Translations under genes and position numbers: made by a program | Part shown: in pieces, positions 35,231 through 44,617 of the stretch | How positions within the stretch are numbered: position 1 is the stretch's first letter | Layout: the number at the start of each line of letters is the position of its first letter | Source: Bradyrhizobium sp. RD5-C2 | Lineage (GTDB): Bacteria; Pseudomonadota; Alphaproteobacteria; Rhizobiales; Xanthobacteraceae | Direction of reading: 5' to 3' | Length of the DNA: 64,000 bases | Assembly (NCBI RefSeq): GCF_019972155.1 | Contig: NZ_BOVL01000056.1 | Location: forward strand, 217,945-281,944 | The notes under the pieces: generated by a model | Told to the model about the DNA's origin: nothing | The model's input: only the letters and a program-made list of their open reading frames with translations | The model's database searches: none

Positions 35231-36684
35231 ACCGGCTCGCCCTGGCAGGCGCTGCCGCTGCGATCGTTGCAGCGGCAGGCGTCGCATATGTTGGTCGCGG
35301 CCTGCCGCCGTGGCCGGGCGCAAATCTTGCCGCCTCTGCCGCGCATGCGGCGGAAGCCGGCGCGCCGATCTATTTCCGCGATCCGGACGGCAAGCCGTCT
35401 TACTCGCTGACGCCGAAGCAGACGCCTGACGGCCGCGACTATCAGCCCGTCGCCGCTGGCGCCGATCTCAGCTTCGACGACCCGGAGGCGCCGATGCCGG
35501 CGGACATCAAAGCCACGGCCGCGAAGGGCGAGCGTAAGGTCAAATATTATCGCAATCCGATGGGGCTTCCCGACACCTCGCCGGTGCCGAAGAAGGATTC
35601 CATGGGGATGGACTACATCGCCGTCTACGACGGCGAAGACAGCGACGGCGGCTCGATCACGCTGTCGCCGGGAAAAATCCAGCGCACCGGCGTCAAGTCC
35701 GAAGCGGCACAGATGCGTCGCATCCGCACACTGGTGCGCGCACCCGGCACGATCCAGCTCGACGAACGGCGGGTCTCCGTCATCGCGATGCGGGCCGAGA
35801 GCTATGTGCAGAAGGTCGCCGACATCACGACCGGCAGCCGGGTGACCAAGGGCCAGCCGCTGATGGAGATCTACAGCCCGGCGGTGTCGTCCGCGGCGGC
35901 CGAATATGTCGCGACCATGACCTCGAAGGCGATCGCAAATATCGAGCCTTACGGACGAGGCTCCAAGCAGCGGCTGACCAATCTCGACGTTCCCGAGACC
36001 CTCATCGCCGAGATGGAAAAGAGCCACACGGTACCGCTCGCGTTCCAGTGGTTGTCACCGCGCGACGGCATCGTGTTGCAGCGCGCCGCGATCGAGGGCA
36101 TGCGCGCCCAGCCCGGCGACGTGCTGTTCCGGATCGCCGACGTTTCTGTCGTGTGGGCACTGGTCGATGTCGCCGAGCGTGATCTCGGCAACATCGTGGT
36201 CGGGCAGAAGGTCGTGGTGCGGGCCCGCAGCTATCCCGGCCGCACATTCATGGGCCAGATCAGCGTGATCTATCCGCAGGTCAACAAGGACACGCGCACC
36301 GCGCGGGTGCGGATCGAATTGCAGAATGCCGATCTCGCGCTGCTGCCGGACATGTATGTCGACGCCGAGATCGACATCGGCAGCCCGGCGCCGGTGCTGA
36401 CAGTGGCTGACAACGCGATCCTCGACACCGGGAGCCGCCAGACCGTGCTGATCGACCGCGGCAACGGCCGGTTCGAGCCGCGCGAGGTCAAGCTCGGGCG
36501 GCGCGGCGACGGCTATGTCGAGATCCGCGACGGCATCGCCGAGGGCGATGCCGTGGTGACCTCCGCGACCTTCCTGATCGACGCCGAAAGCAACCTGAAG
36601 GCCGCAATCAAGGGCTTTGCCGAGGCCGGTGCTGCGCAAGCGACCGCGGCTGACGGCCAGACGACGGACGGAGGCCGGCCATGA
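35227..36684 (+). CDS. RND heavy-metal efflux periplasmic adaptor (CusB-type)
   Basis: 485 aa. After an N-terminal anchor, residues about 98-135 hold a heavy-metal-binding segment (KYYRNPMGLPDTSPVPKKDS, MGMDYIAVY), a degenerate form of the YYCPMHP...CGMDL module with Met in place of Cys. Then lipoyl/barrel-sandwich and beta-barrel domains (VSVIAMRAESYVQKV, GSRVTKGQPLMEIYSP, PGDVLFRIADVS). Links CusA-type pump to the outer membrane channel. Overlaps both neighbours by ATGA-type junctions. Confidence 0.92.
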   Translation: MNRLALAGAAAAIVAAAGVAYVGRGLPPWPGANLAASAAHAAEAGAPIYFRDPDGKPSYSLTPKQTPDGRDYQPVAAGADLSFDDPEAPMPADIKATAAKGERKVKYYRNPMGLPDTSPVPKKDSMGMDYIAVYDGEDSDGGSITLSPGKIQRTGVKSEAAQMRRIRTLVRAPGTIQLDERRVSVIAMRAESYVQKVADITTGSRVTKGQPLMEIYSPAVSSAAAEYVATMTSKAIANIEPYGRGSKQRLTNLDVPETLIAEMEKSHTVPLAFQWLSPRDGIVLQRAAIEGMRAQPGDVLFRIADVSVVWALVDVAERDLGNIVVGQKVVVRARSYPGRTFMGQISVIYPQVNKDTRTARVRIELQNADLALLPDMYVDAEIDIGSPAPVLTVADNAILDTGSRQTVLIDRGNGRFEPREVKLGRRGDGYVEIRDGIAEGDAVVTSATFLIDAESNLKAAIKGFAEAGAAQATAADGQTTDGGRP

Positions 36685-39600
36685 TTGCCCGTGTCATCGC
36701 CTGGTCGGCGCGCAATTTGCTGCTGGTGCTGTTTGGCACCGGCTTTGCGGCCGCCGCGGGCCTCTACGCGTTGCTGCATCTCCCGCTCGATGCGATCCCC
36801 GATCTCTCCGACACCCAGGTCATCGTCTACACGGAGTATCCCGGTCAGGCGCCGCAGGTGATCGAGGACCAGGTCACCTATCCCTTGACCACGGCGATGC
36901 TGACGGTGCCGAAGTCGAAGGTCGTGCGCGGCTTCTCGTTCTTCGGCGTCTCCTTCGTCTACGTCATCTTCGAGGACGGCACCGACATCTACTGGGCGCG
37001 CTCGCGCGTGCTCGAATTCCTCAACGGCGCGGCGTCGCGGCTGCCGGCCGGCGTGTCGCCGACGATCGGTCCCGATGCGACCGGGGTGGGGTGGGTCTAC
37101 CAGTATGCCGTGATGTCGAAAGAGCTGAATCTTGCTGACACCCGCACCATCCAGGACTGGAACCTAAAATTCGCGCTGGCGAGAGCGGAAGGCGTCGCCG
37201 AGGTTGCGAGCGTCGGCGGCTTCGTCAAGCAGTACAATGTGATCCTCGATCCGCAGCGGATGCGCGACCGCGGCATCACCATGCAGCGGATGCGCGATGC
37301 GATCCGCGCCAGCAATGCCGATGTCGGCGGCCGCACCGTCGAGCTCTCCGAGTTCGAATATGTCATTCGCGGCAAGGGCTATCTCAGGGATATCAACGAC
37401 CTCGGCAACATCGTGCTGAAGACCGATAACGGCACGCCGGTGCTGCTGCGTGACGTCGCCCGCGTCGAGCTCGGCCCCGACGAGCGGCGCGGCATCACTG
37501 AGCTGAACGGCGAGGGCGAGGTGGCGAGCGGCATCGTGCTGCAACGCTTCGGCGTCAATGCCCTCGACGTGATCGAAAACGTCAAGAAGCGCTTCAAGGA
37601 GATCGCGACCAGCCTGCCGAAATCGGTCGAGATCGTGCCGGTCTATGACCGGTCCAACCTGATCTATGCGGCGATCGACACCCTCAAGCGCACGCTGTTC
37701 GAGGAAAGCGTCGTGGTCGCGCTGGTCTGCTTCGTGTTCCTGCTGCATGTCCGCAGCGCACTGGTCGCGATCCTGATGCTGCCGGTCGGCGTCCTGATGG
37801 CGTTCGGCGCGATGAAGCTGCTCGGGATCGGCTCCAACATCATGAGTCTCGGCGGCATCGCGATAGCGATCGGCGCCATGATCGATGCGGCGATCGTGAT
37901 GATCGAGAATGCGCACAAGCATCTGGAGCGGGCCGAGCCCGGCCGATCGCGGGTTGCGATCCTGATCGAGGCCGCGGCGGAAGTCGGACCGGCGCTGTTC
38001 TTCAGCCTGCTCATCATCACCGTGTCGTTCATGCCGATCTTCACGCTGGAGTCGCAGGAGGGGCGGCTGTTCTCGCCGCTCGCCTTCACCAAGACGTTTG
38101 CGATGGCGGCGGCGGCGCTCTTGTCGGTGACGCTGGTTCCGGCGCTGATGGTGATCTTCGTCCGCGGCAGGATCGTCCCCGAGCACAAAAATCCGATCAA
38201 CCGCTTCCTGATCTGGATCTACCGTCCCGTCATCAACGGCGTGCTGCGGGCCAAGACGCTGGTGATCCTGCTGGCGCTCGCAGCGATCGCCGTCACGGTC
38301 TGGCCGGCGCGGCAGCTCGGCACCGAGTTCATGCCCGACCTCAACGAGGGCACGCTGCTCTATATGCCGACCACGCTGCCGGGGATCTCGGTGACCAAGG
38401 CAGCCGAACTGCTGCAGATGCAGGACCGCATCATCCGCAGCTTTCCGGAGGTCGTCTCGGTCTACGGCAAGGCCGGCCGCGCCGCCACCGCGACCGACCC
38501 GGCGCCATCGGAGATGTTCGAGACCGTGGTCAACCTTAAGCCGAAGCAGCAATGGCGCAAGGGCCTCACGCTCGACGGCCTGATCGCCGAGATGGACAAG
38601 GCGCTGCAATTCCCCGGCGTCTCCAATGCCTGGACCATGCCGATCAAGGCGCGCATCGACATGCTGTCGACCGGGATCCGGACGCCCGTCGGCGTCAAGG
38701 TGATCGGTCCCGATCTCGCCGTGATCGACAAGCTCGCGCGCCAGGTCGAGCAGGTCGTGAAGGGCGTGCCCGGCACCTCGTCGGCCTATGCCGAACGCGG
38801 TCTCGGCGGCTACTATCTCGAGATCACGCCGAACCGCGAAGCGTTGTCGCGCTACGGCATCGCGGTGCAGGACGTGCAGGACACGATCGCAACTGCGCTC
38901 GGCGGTCAGACCGTGACCACGACTGTGGAGGGGCGGCAGCGCTTCACCGTCAACATGCGCTATCCGCGCGACCTGCGTGACAATCCGGGCGCGATCGCCA
39001 GCGACATCCTGGTGGCGATGCCGGCGGGCGGGGCGGTGCCGCTCGGCGAGGTCGCCGATATCACGCCGGCGCGCGGACCGACCACGATCCGGACCGAGAA
39101 CGGGCAGCTCGCGACCTACGTCTATGTCGATATCCGCGATCGCGATCTGGGCAGCTATGTCGCGGATGCGCAGCGCGCGGTGCAGGCCGCCGTGCAGTTT
39201 CCGGCCGGCACCTACGTGGTCTGGAGCGGGCAGTACGAATATCTGGAGCGCGCCGCGGCACGGCTCAGGATCGTGGTGCCGGTGACGCTCCTGATAATCT
39301 TCCTGCTGCTGTATCTCAACTTCCGCTCGGTGGCCGAGACCATGATCGTGATGCTGTCGCTGCCGTTCGCACTGGTCGGCGGGCTCTGGCTGATGTGGGC
39401 GCTCGGCTTCAACCTGTCGGTTGCGGTCGCTGTCGGCTTCATCGCGCTCGCCGGCGTCGCCGCTGAGACCGGCGTCGTGATGTTAATGTATCTCAACCAG
39501 GCGCTGGCCGAGGTCACCGCGCGTCGCGCTGCTGAGGGCCGCGCGATCGGTCGCGACGATCTCAACCACGCGATCATCGAGGGCGCGGTCGAGCGGGTGC

Positions 39601-39839
39601 GGCCGAAGATGATGACGGTGGTCGCGATCATGGCCGGGCTATTGCCGATCATGTGGAGCACCGGCACCGGTTCCGAGATCATGCAGCGCATCGCGGTGCC
39701 GATGATCGGTGGTATGATCTCGTCGACCCTGCTGACGCTGATCGTGATTCCCGCGATCTTCGCCGTCGTGAAGGGCTTCGCGCTTCGCGCGAGGATGCCG
39801 GAGGCGGATGTCTTGCGCCCGTCATGCGACAGCGTGTAG
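36681..39839 (+). CDS. RND heavy-metal efflux pump (CusA/CzcA family)
   Basis: 1052 aa, the normal length. Twelve membrane helices and two large periplasmic loops. Signatures: N-terminal LPLDAIPDLSDTQVIVYTEY, TM4 charged segment AIGAMIDAAIVMIENAHKHLE, and the second-half GFIALAGVAAETGVVMLMYL. Periplasmic methionines in the porter domain fit Cu(I)/Ag(I) more than divalent ions, in line with the copper-type neighbours; substrate is inferred. Overlaps the adaptor gene. Confidence 0.95.
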   Translation: MIARVIAWSARNLLLVLFGTGFAAAAGLYALLHLPLDAIPDLSDTQVIVYTEYPGQAPQVIEDQVTYPLTTAMLTVPKSKVVRGFSFFGVSFVYVIFEDGTDIYWARSRVLEFLNGAASRLPAGVSPTIGPDATGVGWVYQYAVMSKELNLADTRTIQDWNLKFALARAEGVAEVASVGGFVKQYNVILDPQRMRDRGITMQRMRDAIRASNADVGGRTVELSEFEYVIRGKGYLRDINDLGNIVLKTDNGTPVLLRDVARVELGPDERRGITELNGEGEVASGIVLQRFGVNALDVIENVKKRFKEIATSLPKSVEIVPVYDRSNLIYAAIDTLKRTLFEESVVVALVCFVFLLHVRSALVAILMLPVGVLMAFGAMKLLGIGSNIMSLGGIAIAIGAMIDAAIVMIENAHKHLERAEPGRSRVAILIEAAAEVGPALFFSLLIITVSFMPIFTLESQEGRLFSPLAFTKTFAMAAAALLSVTLVPALMVIFVRGRIVPEHKNPINRFLIWIYRPVINGVLRAKTLVILLALAAIAVTVWPARQLGTEFMPDLNEGTLLYMPTTLPGISVTKAAELLQMQDRIIRSFPEVVSVYGKAGRAATATDPAPSEMFETVVNLKPKQQWRKGLTLDGLIAEMDKALQFPGVSNAWTMPIKARIDMLSTGIRTPVGVKVIGPDLAVIDKLARQVEQVVKGVPGTSSAYAERGLGGYYLEITPNREALSRYGIAVQDVQDTIATALGGQTVTTTVEGRQRFTVNMRYPRDLRDNPGAIASDILVAMPAGGAVPLGEVADITPARGPTTIRTENGQLATYVYVDIRDRDLGSYVADAQRAVQAAVQFPAGTYVVWSGQYEYLERAAARLRIVVPVTLLIIFLLLYLNFRSVAETMIVMLSLPFALVGGLWLMWALGFNLSVAVAVGFIALAGVAAETGVVMLMYLNQALAEVTARRAAEGRAIGRDDLNHAIIEGAVERVRPKMMTVVAIMAGLLPIMWSTGTGSEIMQRIAVPMIGGMISSTLLTLIVIPAIFAVVKGFALRARMPEADVLRPSCDSV

Positions 39840-39882
39840 CAGGGGCGGGAAATCCGTTGGCCGGTTCAAACCGGATTGAATG

Positions 39883-39899
39883 ATACCCTGCGGGGGTAT
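39883..39899. promoter_or_regulatory. CsoR/RcnR-type operator
   Basis: ATACCC-TGCGG-GGGTAT, a perfect 6-bp dyad with a 5-bp spacer, the layout bound by CsoR/RcnR/FrmR-family metal-sensing repressors. It lies 74 bp before the probable start of the His-rich protein, in the gap after the CusA-type gene, so the island has an internal metal-controlled promoter. The repressor gene is not in this window. Confidence 0.6.
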
Positions 39900-39972
39900 A
39901 TACGATGGCGGTTCGTGGCCGGCTGATTTGCAGCCGGGGTGCGGGCGAGGTGAGTTCGGGGCGATCACGCAG

Positions 39973-40425
39973 GTGCTGGTGCGGTTGACGAGGTCGGGAC
40001 GGGTGCGGGCGGGATGTTCCATCATCCTGGCCTATCTGTTCTGTGTCCTCGCGCCGTCCGTCGCACTCGCGTTCGGGGCGCCGTTTCCGTGCCTGACCGA
40101 TGAGGTCCAGCCATCCGTCGCGGTGCACGTGCATGATGCCTCGATGGCGCATGCTGATAACGCCGCGCACGATTATGCCGGCCACGATCATGGCGGCATG
40201 CATATCCATCACGCAGCCGATGGTGCTGAACCGCCGGTCAAGCACAGCCACGACGGCAAGAATTCGTCGGGGTCGTGCTGCGCGATGATGTGCGTGTCGG
40301 CGCTGCCCGCTGACCTTCCGTCGGTTGCGGCTCCTTTGCATCCGATTGCAATCCGTCTCGCCGAGGCCTTCCAGAGCCTGCACAGCGAGGCGCCCGCACG
40401 GCTTTACCGTCCCCCCATCGCCTGA
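39973..40425 (+). CDS. His-rich exported protein, probable copper binder
   Basis: About 150 aa. The open frame begins at ATG 39880, but that codon sits on the operator, so a GTG at 39973 or 39979 next to the hydrophobic segment (SIILAYLFCVLAPSVALAF) is preferred. The mature part is rich in His (HVHDASMAHADNAAHD, AGHDHGGMHIHHA) and has SSGSCCAMMCVSALP, a CCxxxC site. Likely a periplasmic metal sponge. Start is uncertain. Confidence 0.65.
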   Translation: MLVRLTRSGRVRAGCSIILAYLFCVLAPSVALAFGAPFPCLTDEVQPSVAVHVHDASMAHADNAAHDYAGHDHGGMHIHHAADGAEPPVKHSHDGKNSSGSCCAMMCVSALPADLPSVAAPLHPIAIRLAEAFQSLHSEAPARLYRPPIA

Positions 40426-40502
40426 TCCTCAGCTGACATCGTGGCTGCGCCGCGCGTTCGCGTGCGCATGCCTGTGATTCATCTGATGATCGGGACAGAC
40501 CC

Positions 40503-40814
40503 ATGTTTTCGCATTTCGGGGCGAGGCTCGCCGCCGTTGCCACACGACGTGGCAACCGGCTTGGCCGCCGCGCGCCATCCACATTCGTGTTGCGGATCGC
40601 CCCCGCTATCCTCGCAGTCGCGCCACTCACCGGCTGCATGGCCGACGGCCAGCCGCTCGCCGTCGCAGGCGATCCGGCCAACCCGTCGGCGCGCAGCGCC
40701 GGCGTCGGCTACCGCTCGACGATCGCGCCCTACAGCAGCCTGCGTCCGGCGCCGCCGCTGCCCTGGCGCGAGCGTAACGATGGCGTGACGCCGCAACCCA
40801 AATCTGATCGGTAG
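40503..40814 (+). CDS. Small lipoprotein of the copper island
   Basis: 103 aa; a basic N terminus, hydrophobic stretch and lipobox-like VAPLTGC. The tail GVGYRSTIAPYSSLRPAPP followed by LPWRERNDGV looks conserved, an impression from memory of similar small ORFs between metal-efflux genes. It precedes the outer membrane factor by 9 bp and probably associates with the efflux complex. Function unknown. Confidence 0.65.
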   Translation: MFSHFGARLAAVATRRGNRLGRRAPSTFVLRIAPAILAVAPLTGCMADGQPLAVAGDPANPSARSAGVGYRSTIAPYSSLRPAPPLPWRERNDGVTPQPKSDR

Positions 40815-40823
40815 GAGGGCGCC

Positions 40824-42242
40824 ATGCGACATCTGGCCATCGCGCCGATCCTGCTGCTGACATCCGCGCTCGCGGGATGCGCGTCGTTCTCGCCTGACGG
40901 CGGCATGGGCGTCGTCTCTGATGTGACCGAGCAGGCGATCGGCAAGGACGTTGCTTTCGTTCGCACCAAAGACGAAGCCGCGACCGTCGATGCCGCGGTG
41001 AAGCGGCTGCTGGCGCGCAGCCTGACGGCGGATGCCGCCGTCCAGCTCGCGCTGCTGAACAACAAGGGCCTGCAGGCCGCCTATAACGAACTGGCGCTGG
41101 CGGAGACCGATCTCGTCGCCGACAGCTTGCCGCCGAATCCGACCTTCTCGGTGTCCCGCATCACCGGCAACGGTGCCAGCGAGGTCGAACGCCAGGTGGT
41201 CGGCGATATCCTGGCGCTGGCGACCTTGCCGGCGCGCTCCGAGATCGCGCGCGAGCGCTTTCGTCAGGCACAGCTCAGGGCCGCGCTCGCCACCTTGCGG
41301 CTCGCCGCCGAGGTGCGTCGCAGCCATGTCGCGGCTGTTGCCGCGAACGAGATGGTCGCGCTGCTGACCGACGCGAAGGCGACCGCGGAATCGACGGCCC
41401 AACTCGCCAAGAAACTCGGCGAGACCGGCGGCATGAACAAGCTCGATCAGGCCCGCGAGCAGGTGTTCTACGCCGAGATCACCGCCGACCTCGCCAGCGC
41501 GCGGCAGAACGCGGCGAGCTCGCGCGAGCGGCTGGCGCGTCTGTTGGGATTGTGGGACGGCGATCTCGGCTTCCAGATTCCGAACAAGCTGCCGGCGCTG
41601 CCGAAGCGGCCGCTGGAACAGCCGTCGATCGAGGTCGCCGCGGTCGGTCATCGCGTCGATCTGCAGATTGCGCGGATGGAGATCATAGCGCTTGCCAAGG
41701 CGCTCGATCTCACCGAGGCGACGCGCTTCGTCACGCTGCTCGACGTCGCCGGCATCGACAGGCGGACGCGCGATCCGGAAGGCCCACCGTTCAAGGAGCG
41801 CGGCTTCGACGTCCAGTTCCAGATTCCGATCTTCGATGGCGGCGAGGTGCGGGTGCGTCAGGCGGTCGAGACCTACCGGCAGGCGATGAACCGTCTGACC
41901 GAGAAGGCGATCAACGTCCGCTCCGAGGCGCGCGACGCCTACCGCGTCTACCGCTCGACCTACGACATCGCGAGCCACTACCAGCGCGAGGTGTTGCCGC
42001 TGCGGCAGATCATCACCGAGGAGATGCAGCTGCGTTTCTCCAGCATGCAGGTCGACGTGTTCGCGCTGTTGACCGAAGCGCGGCAGCGGCTCGGCTCGCT
42101 GCGCGCGGCGATCGATGCCAAACGCGATTTCTGGCTGGCGCAATCCGACTTGCAGACCGCGATCAACGGCGGCGGCCCGGCGGCCGCGCCGTCGACACCA
42201 TCCGCCGTCGCCTCGACCGCACCCGCGGCCGGCGATCATTGA
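40824..42242 (+). CDS. Outer membrane efflux factor (TolC/CusC family lipoprotein)
   Basis: 472 aa. Lipobox TSALAGC at the N terminus. Two tandem alpha-hairpin/beta segments of the outer membrane efflux protein family: VQLALLNNKGLQAAYNELAL and later DGGEVRVRQAVETYRQAMN. Completes the tripartite export system with the CusB/CusA-type pair, although the operator and the His-rich gene intervene. A 40-residue Ala/Pro tail is dispensable-looking. Confidence 0.9.
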   Translation: MRHLAIAPILLLTSALAGCASFSPDGGMGVVSDVTEQAIGKDVAFVRTKDEAATVDAAVKRLLARSLTADAAVQLALLNNKGLQAAYNELALAETDLVADSLPPNPTFSVSRITGNGASEVERQVVGDILALATLPARSEIARERFRQAQLRAALATLRLAAEVRRSHVAAVAANEMVALLTDAKATAESTAQLAKKLGETGGMNKLDQAREQVFYAEITADLASARQNAASSRERLARLLGLWDGDLGFQIPNKLPALPKRPLEQPSIEVAAVGHRVDLQIARMEIIALAKALDLTEATRFVTLLDVAGIDRRTRDPEGPPFKERGFDVQFQIPIFDGGEVRVRQAVETYRQAMNRLTEKAINVRSEARDAYRVYRSTYDIASHYQREVLPLRQIITEEMQLRFSSMQVDVFALLTEARQRLGSLRAAIDAKRDFWLAQSDLQTAINGGGPAAAPSTPSAVASTAPAAGDH

Positions 42243-42255
42243 ACGGAGACAGAAG

Positions 42256-43611
42256 ATGTTTTCACGTCGAGGATTTTTGGGGAGCGCGGCGCTGGTCACG
42301 GCAAGCGCTGTCAGTGGCCGCGTCCAGGCCGCCGCGATTCCGGAAGCGCCGACCATGGACAAGGCCGTAATGCAGCCGCCGCTGCATCCGACCAGCGGGC
42401 CCGACTACCGGCCGGTGGTCACGCTCAACGGCTGGTCGCTGCCGTGGCGGATGAACGGCGACTGGAAGGAATTCCATCTCGTCGCCGAGCCGGTGGTGCG
42501 CGAGTTCGCCGACGGCATGAAGGCCAATCTGTGGGGCTATAACGGCCAGGCACCGGGACCGACGATCGAGGCGGTCGAGGGCGACAAGGTCCGCATCTTC
42601 GTCACCAACAAACTGCCCGAACATACCACGGTGCACTGGCACGGCATGATCGTGCCGTCGGGCATGGACGGCGTCGGTGGCCTCAACCAGCCGCACATCA
42701 AGCCGGGCAAGACCTTCGTCTACGAGTTCGAGCTGAAGCACAGCGGGACCTTCATGTACCACCCGCATTCCGACGAGATGGTGCAGATGGCGATGGGCAT
42801 GATGGGCATGTTCATCGTGCATCCGCGCGATCCGGCGTTCCGTCCGGTCGACCGCGACTTCGTCTTCATCATGAGCAGCTATCTCATCGATCCCGGCACC
42901 TATCTGCCGAAGGTCAACGAGATGACCGACTTCAACATGTGGACCTGGAACAGCCGCGTCTATCCCGGCATCGATCCGATGCCGATCCGGCTCGGCGACA
43001 GGATCCGCGTGCGGATCGGCAATCTCACGATGACCAACCATCCGATCCATGTGCATGGGCACAATTTCGCGGTGACCTGCACCGACGGCGGCTGGGTGCC
43101 GCAGAGCGCGCAATATCCGGAGACCACGACCGACGTGCCGGTCGGCGCCGTCAGGGCGTTCGACATGCTCGCCGACAATCCCGGCGACTGGGCGTTTCAC
43201 TGCCACAAGTCGCACCACACCATGAATGCGATGGGCCACGACGTCAGAAATTTCATCGGTGTGTCGCGCCAGGATCTGGCGAAGGCGGTCGGCAAGCTCG
43301 CGCCCGACGCGATGGTGATGGGATCGACCGGGATGGCGATGGGCAACATGGAGATGCCTGCGCCAGACAACACGTTGCCGATGATGACCGGGACCGGACA
43401 ATTCGGGCCGATCGAGATGGGCGGCATGTTCACGGTGATGAAGATCCGCGACGGGCTCGGCCGCGGCGATTACGCCGATCCCGGTCCCTACAACTATCCG
43501 CCGGGCACCGTCGCCTATGAGGTTGAGGCGCCCGCCGCCGAGCCCGCGCGTCAGCCGCCGGCGGCTCCGGAGCGAAAAGCCAAGCCATCGATGAAGGGAA
43601 TGAAGATGTAG
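42256..43611 (+). CDS. Tat-exported multicopper oxidase (CopA-like)
   Basis: 451 aa from ATG 42256 with GGAGACAGAAG upstream. Twin-arginine signal SRRGFLGSAALV. All copper ligands present: HWHGM, MYHPHSDEM, HPIHVHGHNF and the C-terminal HCHKSHHTM with type 1 ligands. A Met-rich segment (MVMGSTGMAMGNMEMP) near 355-370 fits Cu(I) oxidation. Oxidises periplasmic Cu(I) to Cu(II). The C-terminal Pro/Lys tail is odd but common. Confidence 0.93.
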   Translation: MFSRRGFLGSAALVTASAVSGRVQAAAIPEAPTMDKAVMQPPLHPTSGPDYRPVVTLNGWSLPWRMNGDWKEFHLVAEPVVREFADGMKANLWGYNGQAPGPTIEAVEGDKVRIFVTNKLPEHTTVHWHGMIVPSGMDGVGGLNQPHIKPGKTFVYEFELKHSGTFMYHPHSDEMVQMAMGMMGMFIVHPRDPAFRPVDRDFVFIMSSYLIDPGTYLPKVNEMTDFNMWTWNSRVYPGIDPMPIRLGDRIRVRIGNLTMTNHPIHVHGHNFAVTCTDGGWVPQSAQYPETTTDVPVGAVRAFDMLADNPGDWAFHCHKSHHTMNAMGHDVRNFIGVSRQDLAKAVGKLAPDAMVMGSTGMAMGNMEMPAPDNTLPMMTGTGQFGPIEMGGMFTVMKIRDGLGRGDYADPGPYNYPPGTVAYEVEAPAAEPARQPPAAPERKAKPSMKGMKM

Positions 43612-43667
43612 CGGATCGACGCGCCATCCCACGACACGCAACCATCAAAAGCAAAATGGAGAATCCA

Positions 43668-44129
43668 GTGAAGCACGTCACCACCATCGGCATCGCCCTT
43701 GTTGCGCTGTCGATCACCGCGGCGCCGTCGCGCGGTCACGAAAAGCACGATCACCAATCCTATTCGGCCGGCGAGCCCGGTGATCCCAGCAAGCCGTCGC
43801 GCACGGTCGAGGTCGAGATGAAGGAGATGGAGTTCACGCCGTTCCGCATCGAGGTCAAGCGCGGCGAACAGATCCGCTTCGTGATCAAGAATGCCGGCAC
43901 TGAGGATCACGAATTCCTGCTCGCGACCACCGAGGAGAATTTGAAGCATGCCGAAGTCATGAAGAAGCATCCGCATATGGAGCATGACGATCCGAACGGC
44001 GTCCGCCTCGCGCCCAAGAAGACCGCCGAGATCGTGTGGAAGTTCACCAAGGCCGGGACGTTCGAATATTCCTGCCTGATCCCCGATCACCGCGACTACG
44101 GGATGACCGGCCGCGTCATCGTGAAATGA
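43668..44129 (+). CDS. Cupredoxin (plastocyanin-like)
   Basis: 153 aa from GTG 43668, which has GGAG 6 nt upstream; ATG 43656 is the alternative. Signal peptide, then a cupredoxin with type 1 ligands His (TEDHEFLL), Cys and His (YSCLIPDH) and Met (YGMTGRV). His-rich entry segment HEKHDHQ. Periplasmic copper/electron carrier next to the oxidase. Confidence 0.88.
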   Translation: MKHVTTIGIALVALSITAAPSRGHEKHDHQSYSAGEPGDPSKPSRTVEVEMKEMEFTPFRIEVKRGEQIRFVIKNAGTEDHEFLLATTEENLKHAEVMKKHPHMEHDDPNGVRLAPKKTAEIVWKFTKAGTFEYSCLIPDHRDYGMTGRVIVK

Positions 44130-44158
44130 AATCGACAACGAGAGAAAGGACGACAACA

Positions 44159-44455
44159 ATGAACAGGATGACCCGGATCGTAGCCGCAGCTGCGCTGGCG
44201 CTGACACTGGGCGGCGCTTTCGCGCAGGCCGCAGCGATCAACGGCGAGGTCAAGAAGATCGACGAGGGCGCAGGCAAGATCACGCTCAAGCATGGGCCGG
44301 CCAAGACCCTCGGCATGGATGAGCCGATGACGATGGTCTACCGGGTCAAGGATCCCGCGCTGCTCAAGCAGGTCAAGGTCGGCGACAAGGTCAAGTTCGA
44401 AGCCCAGGAGGGCGACGGTGGCTACACCGTCACCACGATCCAGAAGGCGAAGTGA
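44159..44455 (+). CDS. CusF-like periplasmic copper-binding protein
   Basis: 98 aa; AGAAAGGACGACAAC then ATG 44159, signal peptide to about 24. OB-fold with the CusF element LGMDEPMTMVYRV: the paired Met ligands are kept while the Trp of CusF is absent. Hands Cu(I) to the CusB/CusA pump. Last member of the continuous copper set. Confidence 0.9.
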   Translation: MNRMTRIVAAAALALTLGGAFAQAAAINGEVKKIDEGAGKITLKHGPAKTLGMDEPMTMVYRVKDPALLKQVKVGDKVKFEAQEGDGGYTVTTIQKAK

Positions 44456-44617
44456 GCCGACGCCCGTATCGTCGCTCCGCGCACGTGGGGCTGTCGGCTG
44501 ACATGCAGCCGGCAGCCCCCGCTAGTGCGGGGCATCATCAAAGCAGAGCTGTTCCAGACCGATCGGCTTGAATGCGTGATGCGAGCGGCCTTATCCTGTG
44601 GTCTGGAAGGAGAAACA

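Noticed and set aside
40479..42362. 627-aa minus-strand open frame opposite the outer membrane factor
   Set aside because: Shadow ORF without start signals or family sequence.
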